Under the pieces are notes generated by a model that worked only from the letters and a program-made list of their open reading frames with translations, made no database searches and had not been told where the DNA came from. This document shows positions 43,697 to 51,941 of a DNA stretch of 64,000 nt, piece after piece. Made by a program: the position numbers and the translations under genes. Origin of the DNA: Virgibacillus ndiopensis (lineage in GTDB: Bacteria > Bacillota > Bacilli > Bacillales > Amphibacillaceae); NCBI RefSeq assembly GCF_900187325.1, contig NZ_FZMZ01000006.1, positions 806,001-870,000 of the forward strand. Direction: 5' to 3'. Within the stretch, counting starts at the first letter, position 1. Every line of letters starts with the position of its first letter.

Positions 43697-44647
43697 ATGT
43701 CAGATATGAAACGTTCAGATAAAAGAAAAAAGCCAAAACGTCTTTGGCTAAAGATAAGTTTAGCTGTGATTCTAGTACTAGTGCTTGGTGTAAGTGCATA
43801 TGCATTTTCTATTTATAACAATGCAAAGGACACTGTAAACGAGAAAATGCATGAAAATGTATCATCGATCGACCAAAAAGTTGGAAAGAAAAAAATTAGT
43901 GAGCAAATGCCACTTAATATTTTGTTGCTTGGTGTTGATAAGCGCCCAGGAGATAGTGGACGATCAGATGCATTGATGGTACTTTCATTAGATCCAAAGA
44001 ATAATAAGATGCAGTTAATCAGTATTCCACGAGATACTAGAACAACTATCGTAGGTAAAGGGACTAAAGACAAGATTAATCATGCATACGCTTTTGGTGG
44101 AAAAGATATGTCGATTGCAACAGTAGAGAATCTATTAGACATTGAGCTAGATTACTATGTTCAAATGAATATGAAAGGTTTATCTGAAATGGTAGATGCG
44201 GTTGGTGGTATAAATGTCCAAAATGAACTTGACTGGTATGATGAGGGCTTTTATAAAAAAGGATATCATTATGCTAAGGGTGAGATTTCATTAAATGGAG
44301 CTAAAACAATGGGGTATGTTCGCATGCGTCATTTAGATCCAAACGGTGATTTTGGGCGGACGAAACGCCAACGTCAAGTTATTGAGGCTATTGTTGATAA
44401 AGGGGCTAGTATTGCATCGGTTAATAAGATTAATGACATGATTGATGTTCTTGGTAATAACATGGCGACTAATATGGATTTTGAGGATATGAAGGATTTG
44501 CTGTTTAATTATAAAGACGTGAGAAAGAATATGGTTAATTATATGGTGAAGGGTAGCGGAACGACTATTGATGGCGTGTATTACTATTTAGTGCCGGATG
44601 AAGAAATTGCTAAGGTACACGGGATGATTGCTGATATTAAGTCGTAA
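43697..44647 (+). CDS. LytR-CpsA-Psr (LCP) cell-wall polymer ligase
   Basis: A 316-residue membrane-anchored LCP protein: a basic cytoplasmic N-terminus, one helix (about 19-42), and the LCP domain with NILLLGVDKRPGDSGRSDALMV, the Arg/Asp cluster SIPRDTRT, and RHLDPNGDFGRTKRQRQVI. LCP enzymes (TagTUV) attach wall teichoic acids or other polymers to peptidoglycan. The ATG at 43697 has TGAGGT upstream. Confidence 0.9.
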   Translation: MSDMKRSDKRKKPKRLWLKISLAVILVLVLGVSAYAFSIYNNAKDTVNEKMHENVSSIDQKVGKKKISEQMPLNILLLGVDKRPGDSGRSDALMVLSLDPKNNKMQLISIPRDTRTTIVGKGTKDKINHAYAFGGKDMSIATVENLLDIELDYYVQMNMKGLSEMVDAVGGINVQNELDWYDEGFYKKGYHYAKGEISLNGAKTMGYVRMRHLDPNGDFGRTKRQRQVIEAIVDKGASIASVNKINDMIDVLGNNMATNMDFEDMKDLLFNYKDVRKNMVNYMVKGSGTTIDGVYYYLVPDEEIAKVHGMIADIKS

Positions 44648-44653
44648 ATAACC

Positions 44654-44693
44654 AGACTTATGCGGACTGTTAAGGGAAGCATAAGTCTTTTTT
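44654..44693 (+). terminator. Terminator after the LCP gene
   Basis: AGACTTATGC pairs perfectly with GCATAAGTCT, followed by TTTTTT. Confidence 0.9.
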
Positions 44694-44811
44694 GCATTAA
44701 AAATACTCTTAGATAGCAAAAGTAAAGAGTATTTAATTGGCTTTTGGTTACATATATCATAACTAATGCTTGAAAAAATTAATAAACACTTTTTACTGGG
44801 GGGTTTAATTA

Positions 44812-45309
44812 GTGGGAGTTTTTAATGGGAATAAAAATGAGGTTGTTGATTGTGTCTTGGATAGCAAAAAGAAAAATAGGTATGTGTTGACCTGTACATG
44901 GGAGAAAAAGAAACCAAGTATTACCTTTATAATGCTTAATCCTTCTGTTGGGAAACAGGAAAATGCAGATCCAACATTAAGAAGATGTATAAATTTTGCA
45001 TTAAACTGGGGATATGGATCTATAAAGGTTGTGAATATTTTTTCCCAAATAACCCCTAATCCAACAGAATTGCAAAATCCTAAAAAAAGGGGTTTCAGAA
45101 AATGATAAACATATTAAAGAAGTAATTGTTGTATCGGAAAAAGTGATATTAGCATGGGGAGAATTGAAAGCAAAACCACACATAGGAAGAGCGAAAGAAA
45201 TAATTAGTTTGGTTCCAGTTGATAAAAGATATTGTATTAAGAAGACAAAGAAAGGTTTCCTTGTCATTCTTTATATTTGAGGAAGGATTTAAAAGCTATA
45301 GCGTGGTAG
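44812..45309 (+). pseudogene. DUF1643 gene with two frameshifts
   Basis: A GTG start with GGGGGG upstream opens a DUF1643 protein (YVLTCTWEKKKPSITFIMLNP, DPTLRRCINFALNWGYGSIKVVNIF). The frame breaks at the A7-G4 run near 45088; the next frame continues as VSENDKHIKEVIVVSEKVIL, and near 45262 a second shift restores CHSLYLRKDLKAIAW and a stop. All three pieces match one family in order. Either a true pseudogene or base-call errors, the first at a homopolymer. Confidence 0.75.
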
Positions 45310-45415
45310 AAATTGGGGGTTATTTACTTGGGATGTTAATCAAACATTAATTGGACTTGCTTGCAAAATGTTTTAGGAGATCGATTTTATCAATTATACC
45401 TGCTGTTTAGCCACT

Positions 45416-45447
45416 AAAAAAGACTTGTCATATGTACAAGTCTTTTA
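45416..45447 (-). terminator. Terminator (minus gene; possibly both ways)
   Basis: AGACTTGT pairs with ACAAGTCT around CATATG TA, with A and T runs on both sides. Confidence 0.75.
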
Positions 45448-45467
45448 ATAAGATTTACGATAATTGC

Positions 45468-45788
45468 CTAATTAGTTGCAGTATTGTCATAAGCAACGTT
45501 TTTATCTTTTGTGGCTGCATTTATCATTAGGAATATTGCTGAAAGTATATGCATAATCATACCTACAAATGGTATCCAGCCTATACATGAAGTTATAATA
45601 CCTAAGATACTACCAGTACTTGCTCCGCCATCTTTCTTGGTCAACACTAGTGTGATAATATGTAAAACTAACATAATTGCGAGTGGCGTCCAGAAAAGAC
45701 TAACAATGAATACTCCTCCAACTGCTGGAATACCTAGAAATGCCTCAAATGCTCCTGTTACCCATTTCAAAACTCTTGATGGTGACAT
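45468..45788 (-). CDS. Small three-helix membrane protein
   Basis: A 106-residue protein with hydrophobic segments at about 17-45, 57-75 and 76-92 (LFWTPLAIMLVLHIITLVL; SILGIITSCIGWIPFVGMIM). GGAGGGAAACG precedes the start. I do not recognise a specific family; it resembles small Bacillus membrane proteins of unknown function. Confidence 0.65.
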   Translation of the reverse strand: MSPSRVLKWVTGAFEAFLGIPAVGGVFIVSLFWTPLAIMLVLHIITLVLTKKDGGASTGSILGIITSCIGWIPFVGMIMHILSAIFLMINAATKDKNVAYDNTATN

Positions 45789-45914
45789 TCGTTTCCCTCC
45801 TTTAAAGTATATTTATATTTCAGTATAATGAAACATGAATAAATAGTACCATTACTTTTTACTTACGTCTACATATTTTTACATTTTTATACTAATTATG
45901 ATAATTCTTCTATT

Positions 45915-46185
45915 ATGCTGAAATGTGAAACTGGAATGACAGTACAAGGAACAAAAGTCATGAAATATGTAAAAGAAAACGATGAATGGAAGTATAAAGG
46001 GGACAGTTTATTTCTGTTGAAGATACACCTTTTAACTTATGATCTTAATAATGTGTATAAAGAATTTCCTAAACAAAAATTATCGATGAAGAGGTTATGA
46101 AAGGGAAGAAATATATAGTAATTAAAGTTGAGTACTACTATGATGTAAGAAATGTGAAGGACTCGGTAATATTTATGACAAATTA
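45915..46185 (+). pseudogene. Decayed gene fragment
   Basis: A first frame (MTVQGTKVMKYVKENDEWKY.., 45915-46100) and a second (IIDEEVMKGKKYIVIKVEYY..FMTN, ending 46185) look like pieces of one protein separated by a frameshift near 46080. No ribosome site or start is convincing. Family not recognised. The surrounding 45789-46235 gap holds nothing else. Confidence 0.35.
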
Positions 46186-46235
46186 AGTAGGAAAATGTTT
46201 GGAGTTCTTTTTGTGTTAAAGAAAGAAGGTTTAAA

Positions 46236-46949
46236 ATGGATGTCAGAAAGGAAGCAGTCGGTATAGCGGCCATAGTTCTACTACTACTTCCATTAGCTGC
46301 AGGTGGATTCTGGGTGGCGAAAAGCCTCATTTATGGTCCAACTAAATCGGTAGCAGTAGCAACTGAAACGGAAGAGGCTAAGTATACTGCTAATGATCAC
46401 TCTACTAGGCTAGTAGATGGGCACGAAAAAATTTTGCCAGATCTAAGTGACTTCTTCATAGAAGAAAAGGAAGAGATGGTTTTGGTAGAGGAAGAAGTCG
46501 ATGAAGTTGTCACGGTGGAAGATGAGGGAGATACTGAAGCGGGTAATGATGAAAGTTATGATAGTGGTGAATCGTGGAGTGTAAGTGATGGCAATAATGT
46601 TTCTAGTAAAAGTGATAATACAATAAACAAATCAAATGAGTCAAAAGAAAATGTTGTGGAAAATAAAGATGATACTAATAATCCAAAAGAAACAGAAAAA
46701 GTGAACGATGAAGATGAGGTGCCTTCTGAGGATAATGGTAAATCGGAAAGCCCGTCAAAAAATATGCAAGGAAAAGATGATACTACTGATCCTCCAAAGG
46801 AAGATTCAGAAGCTGGTACTGGTAATGACGTAAATGTTGAGACTACAGAAGATGATTCAACGGAAGAGGTAGTAGACCCCCCAGAGGAGGAAAATTCAGG
46901 AGAGGAAAATATAGAGAATCAGACTGAAAAAGAAACTAATTCGATTTAG
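46236..46949 (+). CDS. Membrane-anchored acidic disordered protein
   Basis: A 237-residue protein: a short basic start, one membrane helix (about 8-32, AVGIAAIVLLLLPLAAGGFWVAKSL), then about 200 residues almost wholly Glu/Asp/Ser/Asn/Thr/Pro (e.g. VEEEVDEVVTVEDEGD, DPPEEENSGEENIE). The acidic tail would lie outside the cell. AAAGAAGG is upstream of the ATG. No family recognised; low complexity makes homology claims unsafe. Confidence 0.65.
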   Translation: MDVRKEAVGIAAIVLLLLPLAAGGFWVAKSLIYGPTKSVAVATETEEAKYTANDHSTRLVDGHEKILPDLSDFFIEEKEEMVLVEEEVDEVVTVEDEGDTEAGNDESYDSGESWSVSDGNNVSSKSDNTINKSNESKENVVENKDDTNNPKETEKVNDEDEVPSEDNGKSESPSKNMQGKDDTTDPPKEDSEAGTGNDVNVETTEDDSTEEVVDPPEEENSGEENIENQTEKETNSI

Positions 46950-46990
46950 GATTGGTAAGATTGAAACCTTTTTCCAGGAAGGAGGAATGA

Positions 46991-47754
46991 TATGCATGTG
47001 ATAAAATCGTTGTTGGTAGTTTGGAAAATATAAAAGATGGACTTTACTATCACATTGGTACGTTAAATTATGATGGACACTTTTACACGTTCGAATATAC
47101 ATTTCGAAGTGAATCGCCCCGAACAGTAAAGGAAGCTATTCACAAGGGTTATCATTTGCATCCAGTATTTCCAGTGCTTGAGAAAACGTACAAATCCGAA
47201 AAATTATTCCCTGCTTTTGATCGCCGAATACCGGGTAAATCTCGAGTTGGATACGAAAAAATTTTGGAAGAGTTCAATTTGCCTGCCTATGCTGACAGGA
47301 TGGATATGCTTCGTATGACACGGGGAATGCTCTCACAGGATCAATATTCTTTTGAAGAGCCATTACGTTTGAATGGCAATCAGTTATGGTCTAATTTTTA
47401 TGTAAATGGAATGAGGCATCGCACTGAATTACCCAAAAATTGTTCTGAGTTAATTCACGAAGGGGAACCCTTAATACCAGAATTAGAAGAGGTAATGAAC
47501 ATGATCCATACGCTGTAAAGGTAATGACAGAGTCGGGAATTCACATTGGTTATACATTTGGTATATATGCCCAAGCAGTACATTCATTGTTGAAACAAAA
47601 AATTCCTATAAACCTTACAGTTAAACAATTGCGGTCACAATTTGCCTCACAATGGTGGGTTCAAGTAAAATTAGAAACGACAATCGAACTGGAAAAATCC
47701 GATGAACGATATCGTCGTAATTTAGAGGGATTTATTTTTCAAGGAAGTGCCTAA
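46991..47754 (+). pseudogene. HIRAN-domain gene with frameshifts
   Basis: Coding similarity begins at 46994 (KIVVGSLENIKDGLYYHIG..) but no start codon is in that frame, though GAAGGAGG and an ATG stand just upstream in another. The protein then runs through FPAFDRRIPGKSR and LRMTRGMLSQDQYSFEEPLR to LIPELEEV at about 47495. One missing base there shifts the frame to NEHDPYAVKVMTESGIHIGY, a clear HIRAN motif, ending 47754. Two frameshifts therefore break a roughly 250-residue HipA-N-like/HIRAN protein. Confidence 0.7.
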
Positions 47755-47887
47755 TTTGATAGTTATGGGTACTTGTCAGGAATTTTTGAGGTCAGTTGTG
47801 GCTTTAAAATAAAGATTGATAATATTGAATAAAGATCGATAATTTATAAAAAAGTTTGATACAATTGTGTTGATAGTCTGGATTATG

Positions 47888-47920
47888 ACACTTCAACAAT
47901 CTGGCCATTTTGTTGAAAAA
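47888..47920 (+). repeat. Cassette element, partial copy (K)
   Basis: TTCAACAA, CTGGCCATT, TTGTTGAA. GGCCATTTTGTTGA matches the tail of copy E at 50885-50899. It marks the left edge of the cassette-like array. Confidence 0.5.
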
Positions 47921-47959
47921 TGCTTATTAAATTAAAAACAAATTGAAAGGGTGGAAATT

Positions 47960-48355
47960 ATGGATTTAACGCTTATAAACACTATTAGAACAAATAATTT
48001 CAATGATGAACAGGTGATGCAAAAGATTATGGATATGTGGAAAGGTGCATCGGCTGACTTATCGCAACAGGAAGGCAATACATACGGTTTGTATCATGAA
48101 TATGAGTCTGATTATAAAGGCGATTATTCATTGAGTGTTGCTATCGAAGGGAAAAATGAATCGTCAATAACAATCCCAGAGGATATAGAATATGAGGTTT
48201 TTAAAGTCGACACTGATTCAGAGCAAGGAATTTTGAATACCTGGAATGAAATTTGGAATAAGGAAAAAGAAGGACAATTGGATCGCGCTTATACTTATGA
48301 TTTTGAAAAGTATTATCCAAATGGAAATATAGATATTTATATTGCTGTTAAGTGA
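47960..48355 (+). CDS. GyrI-like effector-binding domain protein
   Basis: A 131-residue protein with the two-repeat alpha/beta layout of stand-alone GyrI/SoxR-type effector-binding proteins (YGLYHEYESDYKGDYSLSVAIE; the late YYPNGNIDIYIAVK). Such proteins bind small hydrophobic ligands. ATG after GAAAGGGTGG. First gene of the cassette-like array; followed by element A. Confidence 0.75.
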   Translation: MDLTLINTIRTNNFNDEQVMQKIMDMWKGASADLSQQEGNTYGLYHEYESDYKGDYSLSVAIEGKNESSITIPEDIEYEVFKVDTDSEQGILNTWNEIWNKEKEGQLDRAYTYDFEKYYPNGNIDIYIAVK

Positions 48356-48363
48356 TAAGGTTA

Positions 48364-48420
48364 TTCCAGAAAAGGGCGCAATTCTGGAGTAAAAATCTGC
48401 GCTCTATTTATGAATAGGGT
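48364..48420 (+). repeat. Cassette element A
   Basis: GGGCGCAATTCTGGAGTAAA...GCGCTC with the tail TGAATAGGG. Left arm GGGCGC and right arm GCGCTC pair. Confidence 0.75.
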
Positions 48421-48448
48421 AAAACATATAACTTTTAGGGGGGATAAT

Positions 48449-48640
48449 TTGGGAAGAGAAAATGAAACTCCCGAGGAAAGAAGAGAAAGAATGAGACAAG
48501 AGGAATTAAAAAATCCATCTAGTAGCATTCACGGAAGTGGTCTTTCCGATTTAGTAGGTGGTCTGGGTTGGAAAGGTACTGGAATACTAATTCTTGTCCT
48601 TATAATAGGTTTTATAATATATGCCGTTTTCTTTCGCTAA
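48449..48640 (+). CDS. DUF6366 small membrane protein
   Basis: A 63-residue protein starting at TTG after AGGGGGG. An acidic/basic helix ETPEERRERMRQEELK is followed by LSDLVGGLGWKGTGILIL and one membrane helix to the C-terminus. This matches the DUF6366 family as I remember it. Element B follows four bases after the stop. Confidence 0.75.
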   Translation: MGRENETPEERRERMRQEELKNPSSSIHGSGLSDLVGGLGWKGTGILILVLIIGFIIYAVFFR

Positions 48641-48643
48641 CAA

Positions 48644-48708
48644 TCTTCCGTAATAGGGCGCATTTCTGGAGGAAGAAATGCGTTCTTCTTAATGAATAGG
48701 GCCATTTA
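48644..48708 (+). repeat. Cassette element B
   Basis: GGGCGCATTTCTGGAGGAAGAAATGCG with the tail GAATAGGGCCATTT. Confidence 0.75.
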
Positions 48709-48769
48709 ATATTATGAAAAATATTGATATCATTTTCAATGTTTTTTGCGATATTAATTATATACGCAT

Positions 48770-48806
48770 AAAAAAACCACCCCTTAGCAAGGATGGAGGA
48801 TGGTTG
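48770..48806 (-). terminator. Terminator of the minus-strand membrane gene
   Basis: On the minus strand AACCA..CC..CCTT pairs with AAGG..GG..TGGTT, followed by TTTTTTA. Confidence 0.65.
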
Positions 48807-48876
48807 CTTATTCTTCGGGAGTGTAAAGACGGTTTTCTCTCACATAAAGAAACCCTTGCCAATAATACAGAGATTT

Positions 48877-49140
48877 TTAAATTATCCCTATTACTATCGA
48901 AATTAACAGACCAAGAGGCACTCCTATGTAAAATAATGTTTTCGCTTTACCAATGATTTTCTCGTCTATATCTGCTTTTTCCTGAATGTTCCACATCCAA
49001 TTCACATAAAGCCAAATAAATAAAGATATCGCATAAAACTTCCAATGATCCTCATATCCTTCAATAAGCACCATCCCAGCCATAATACCAGCAAGCATAT
49101 CCATATAAACAATATTGTTTTTCGTTACCTCAAATTTGAT
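48877..49140 (-). CDS. Small membrane protein; apparent ATC start
   Basis: The frame reads KFEVTKNNIVYMDMLAGIMA from codon 2 onward, with three hydrophobic segments over 87 residues. A GGGGGAAGG lies five bases before an ATC codon at 49140-49138, exactly where ATG would be expected. The first in-frame ATG (49104) has no ribosome site. Either a start-codon mutation, or rare ATC initiation. It is the only gene of the array on the minus strand. Family not recognised. Confidence 0.6.
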   Translation of the reverse strand: MKFEVTKNNIVYMDMLAGIMAGMVLIEGYEDHWKFYAISLFIWLYVNWMWNIQEKADIDEKIIGKAKTLFYIGVPLGLLISIVIGII

Positions 49141-49217
49141 AGTACCTTCCCCCTTTTAAGAATATTTTACTATAAACAAATCCAATATGTCTCTATAACT
49201 TATCTTCATACACTCCG

Positions 49218-49373
49218 ATGCAGAAACATATTCTGATACCTCGATATATTTATTTTGATAATCTAATTTTGAATGTACCCTCTATTGAAGTCGTAGATAT
49301 AAAATTTTCAAGACCGTTATTCTTTTTTAGTGCAATGGTTATCTACAAAGAAAATCATATTGAGGCTAACTAA
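49218..49373 (+). pseudogene. Gene tail remnant before element C
   Basis: A 51-codon open frame (MQKHILIPRYIYFDNLILNV ... KENHIEAN) without ribosome site. It reads like the C-terminal part of a larger protein and ends 16 bases before element C, as an intact cassette gene would. The region 49141-49217 shows nothing else. Confidence 0.4.
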
Positions 49374-49388
49374 TGAAAAAGTGAAATT

Positions 49389-49440
49389 GTTCCGTTAACG
49401 GGCGCAATAATGGAGCAAAGTTATGCCGGAATCGGCCCGA
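49389..49440 (+). repeat. Cassette element C
   Basis: TTCCGTTAACGGGCGCAATA, then ATGGAG...ATGCC and ATCGGCCCGAT. Diverged right arm. Confidence 0.65.
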
Positions 49441-49513
49441 TTTATGCTGTAAAAATCATAAATTTGAAAGACATTTGAATGATTCTAAGGTTTAAACGAA
49501 GGTAGGTATAAGA

Positions 49514-50572
49514 ATGTCAAATAATAATAGCAGAGATAAATTTACGAGTGCCATGGAAACGGTAAACAAAAGACCCTTCCCTGATATAAGCAAAGTGACG
49601 AGTGCCATGGAAACGGTAAACAAAAGACCCTTCCCTGATATAAGCAAAGTGACGAGCGCCATGGAAATGATAAACAAAAGACCCTTCCCTGATATAAGCA
49701 AAGTGACGAGCGCCATGGAAATGATAAACAAAAGACCCTTCCCTGATATAAGCAGAGTGACGAGCGCCATGGAAACGATAAACAAAAGACCCTTCCCTGA
49801 TATAAGCAAAGTGACGAGCGCCATGGAAATGATAAACAAAAGAACTTTCCCTGATATAAGCAAAATGACGAGTGCCATGGAAATGATAAACAAAAGAACT
49901 TTCCCTGATATAAGTAAAATGACGAGTGCCATGGAAACAATAAACCAAAGAAATTTGCTTGGTATGGACAAAATTGCGTCGTTGGGAGAAACATTAGCTA
50001 TATTTTCCGATAAAATAGGAGAAATAGATTGGAGAAATTATGAGTTAACTAATAAAGATATAGAGCAAGCCCATGATTTATTGGAAAATGAAAATGCAGA
50101 GGAAATAGTAAATAAAGAGCTTAGTGTAAATAAAGATCCTAATAAATTAAGTAAACCTATTAAGAGCTTTTTAATTTGTATTTATCGCCTAATAATGTTT
50201 CTTGCATCGTTGGTAACGGTAGAAGAATTTACGGAAAATAAAGTAATTCCTGTAATACAATCATATATACATCATGAACAAGAAGGCACGTTTCAGTCCG
50301 AAAGAGCCGGTATAAAGTGGGTTAATGATGAATTGAAAAAGGATGTCTCAAGTCAAATCACAAACAATTTCAGAATAGTCACTAAAAAAAACCTTATAGT
50401 ACGTGAAGCAAAAAGAAAGGATTCGAGAATAGCCGGGAAATTAAATACTGGATACGTGGTTCAAATTCTTGAAAAGAAAAAGAATTGGTCTTATGTGCTT
50501 TATTCTAATTATCAAAATGATGAAGTTATAGAAGGTTGGGCTTTTACAAGATACCTTAAGCAAATTAAATAA
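49514..50572 (+). CDS. Repeat protein with C-terminal bacterial SH3 domain
   Basis: A 352-residue protein. Residues 11-154 are eight tandem copies of an 18-residue unit, TSAMETVNKRPFPDISKV in the first two, the last copy degenerate. A middle helical region (about 155-245) contains a hydrophobic stretch FLICIYRLIMFLASLV. The C-terminus (about 285-352) is a bacterial SH3 domain (LIVREAKRKDSRIAGKLNTG.. WAFTRYL). Start after AAGGTAGG. Function unknown. The near-identical repeats should vary in number between strains. Confidence 0.75.
   Translation: MSNNNSRDKFTSAMETVNKRPFPDISKVTSAMETVNKRPFPDISKVTSAMEMINKRPFPDISKVTSAMEMINKRPFPDISRVTSAMETINKRPFPDISKVTSAMEMINKRTFPDISKMTSAMEMINKRTFPDISKMTSAMETINQRNLLGMDKIASLGETLAIFSDKIGEIDWRNYELTNKDIEQAHDLLENENAEEIVNKELSVNKDPNKLSKPIKSFLICIYRLIMFLASLVTVEEFTENKVIPVIQSYIHHEQEGTFQSERAGIKWVNDELKKDVSSQITNNFRIVTKKNLIVREAKRKDSRIAGKLNTGYVVQILEKKKNWSYVLYSNYQNDEVIEGWAFTRYLKQIK
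49544..49975 (+). repeat. 54 bp coding minisatellite, eight copies
   Basis: Each unit begins ACGAG(T/C)GCCATGGAAA and encodes 18 residues. Seven copies differ by only a few bases, the eighth more. Being in frame, copy-number change alters length without breaking the protein. Confidence 0.9.
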
Positions 50573-50602
50573 CGGCTGTATACATATTAAGCTATGAATG
50601 AT

Positions 50603-50670
50603 AGTTCAACTATCGGGCGCGAGAATGGAATAGGATATAGCGCTAGATCTGCATATAAGGGGCCAATTGA
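50603..50670 (+). repeat. Cassette element D
   Basis: AACTATCGGGCGCGAGAATG ... GCGCTAG ... GGGGCCAATTG. Confidence 0.7.
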
Positions 50671-50714
50671 AGAATATTTTTTTCCGACATAGTTAGAAGG
50701 AAAAGGGAGCTGAT

Positions 50715-50798
50715 ATGATGAATTCTTCTATTGTGGCTGCATTACTTGTAATCTTTATTGCTACTATTGGTGTAAGTTCTAAAAAGAAAAAGAAGTAA
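50715..50798 (+). CDS. 27-residue membrane peptide
   Basis: MMNSSIVAALLVIFIATIGV followed by SSKKKKK. One membrane helix with a lysine tail; AAAGGGAGC upstream. It lies between elements D and E. Too short for family assignment; size and layout recall small membrane regulators or toxin-like peptides, which is only a suggestion. Confidence 0.6.
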   Translation: MMNSSIVAALLVIFIATIGVSSKKKKK

Positions 50799-50828
50799 GG
50801 CAATAACCAGTTAATTTAGGAAAAGACT

Positions 50829-50900
50829 ATGCCGCAATCGGGCGCCATTCCGGAATAAGACTGGGCGCCCAATCCCGCGGAAAAGGGCCATTTTGTTGAG
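50829..50900 (+). repeat. Cassette element E
   Basis: The most symmetric copy: CAATCGGGCGCCATTCCGGA, ATAAGACTGGGCGCCCA, then GGGCCATTTTGTTGAGG. The left GGGCGCC and right GGGCGCCC arms are both self-complementary. Confidence 0.8.
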
Positions 50901-50938
50901 GAGAAATTTAGAAAGAAAAAATGAAGGTGGGATGAAAT

Positions 50939-51259
50939 ATGATTGATGCTGGTTGGCTTAACATCGGCAGTTTGATACTTGGATTAGTAGCTTGGATAAT
51001 TCCTATTATTAATCTTGCGGGAGATAAAAAACAGAAGAATATGAAATGGATTGCTCTTTCCATTATCAGTTTCAGCGCTTGCGCTATCGCAATATGTTTA
51101 CAAATTTTTTATAACCTTCACTTGGTAAAAATTGAAGACTGGGCTGCTCTGGGGGATACAATGCGTGGTGTAGCTGTTGCTTCAACAGTACTTGTCATTG
51201 TTACCATTTTATTAAATGCACTTACGTTGTTTTTATATCGGGATAGGGGCGCATTGTAA
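50939..51259 (+). CDS. Small three-helix membrane protein
   Basis: A 106-residue protein with hydrophobic segments at about 7-25, 35-58 and 78-100 (LGLVAWIIPIINLA; LSIISFSACAIAICLQIFY; STVLVIVTILLNALTLFLY). GAAGGTGGG precedes the ATG. Family not recognised. Its last codons (GGGGCGCATTG before the stop) resemble the start of the cassette element that follows. Confidence 0.7.
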   Translation: MIDAGWLNIGSLILGLVAWIIPIINLAGDKKQKNMKWIALSIISFSACAIAICLQIFYNLHLVKIEDWAALGDTMRGVAVASTVLVIVTILLNALTLFLYRDRGAL

Positions 51260-51315
51260 AACAATCGGGCGCTATTCACTAATAAGAATTTGCGCCAATA
51301 TTGCATCAAGGGTCT
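51260..51315 (+). repeat. Cassette element F
   Basis: ACAATCGGGCGCTATTCACT, AATAAGAATTTGCGCC, tail AAGGGTC. It begins at the stop of the preceding gene. Confidence 0.75.
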
Positions 51316-51397
51316 AGTTTACGAAATAACAGAAACTGTTTTTATTTGTTAAATCGTAATAGTAATTAGGATTAAAATGGTGAGAGGTGAAGGCAAC

Positions 51398-51826
51398 ATG
51401 GATTCGAATGGATTTCTTTATGCTGCAAAAATGACTGATGCCTTAGCAAAGGAAATTTCGGAAACCAAATGGGATATTCAGTTGATTACAGAATTGGGAT
51501 CACTGAGGAAGCTATTCATCCACATAATCCGTGTTAGGAATATATACAGGGATGGATTAAGAACCGGTTTTGTAGAATTTCCGGGTGATCTTCCATCTGA
51601 ACACAATCTAATTGACCAGTTAGAAAGAGCCTCGAATGAATTGGCGTTTGAATTTACGCAGGTAACCCACGAAAGCATTAAAATGGGTGCGGAAAACTTA
51701 TCCATCATGGAACTGTTAAATACCTCAGTACAGCATGAAGGCATTCATCAAGGATAGTATTTTGTTGCTCTTAAACAAGCTGGAATTAAGTTACCAAAGC
51801 AATGGATTCAGGATTGGAATATGTAA
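51398..51826 (+). pseudogene. DinB-like gene with a nonsense codon
   Basis: From the ATG after GAGAGGTGAAGG the frame encodes a DinB/YfiT-like four-helix protein (SLRKLFIHIIRVRNIYRDGL..., STSVQHEGIHQG-type metal site). TAG at 51755-51757 interrupts it within HQG-*-YFVALKQAGI, where relatives have Gln, so CAG to TAG is the likely change. The same frame continues 22 codons to TAA at 51824. The truncated product would lack the last helix. Confidence 0.75.
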
Positions 51827-51859
51827 TCACTGCTGTTTCCCTAATATCAGCAGAAAGGT

Positions 51860-51910
51860 CTATTAAATCATCGGGCGCCTTTCTTGAAGAAAGAAAAGGT
51901 TCCAGTAAAT
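51860..51910 (+). repeat. Cassette element G
   Basis: AATCATCGGGCGCCTTTCTT, GAAGAAAGAAAAGG. The right GCGC arm is lost. Confidence 0.65.
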
Positions 51911-51941
51911 AATCTAAAGCAATAATTGGTGGGAGGTTGAA

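Noticed and set aside
48714-48956. 80-codon plus-strand frame
   Set aside because: It crosses the terminator of the opposite-strand gene and has no ribosome site or protein-like composition.
49544-49975. CRISPR or satellite DNA
   Set aside because: The 54 bp repeats are in frame within a well-initiated gene with a C-terminal SH3 domain, so they are coding.
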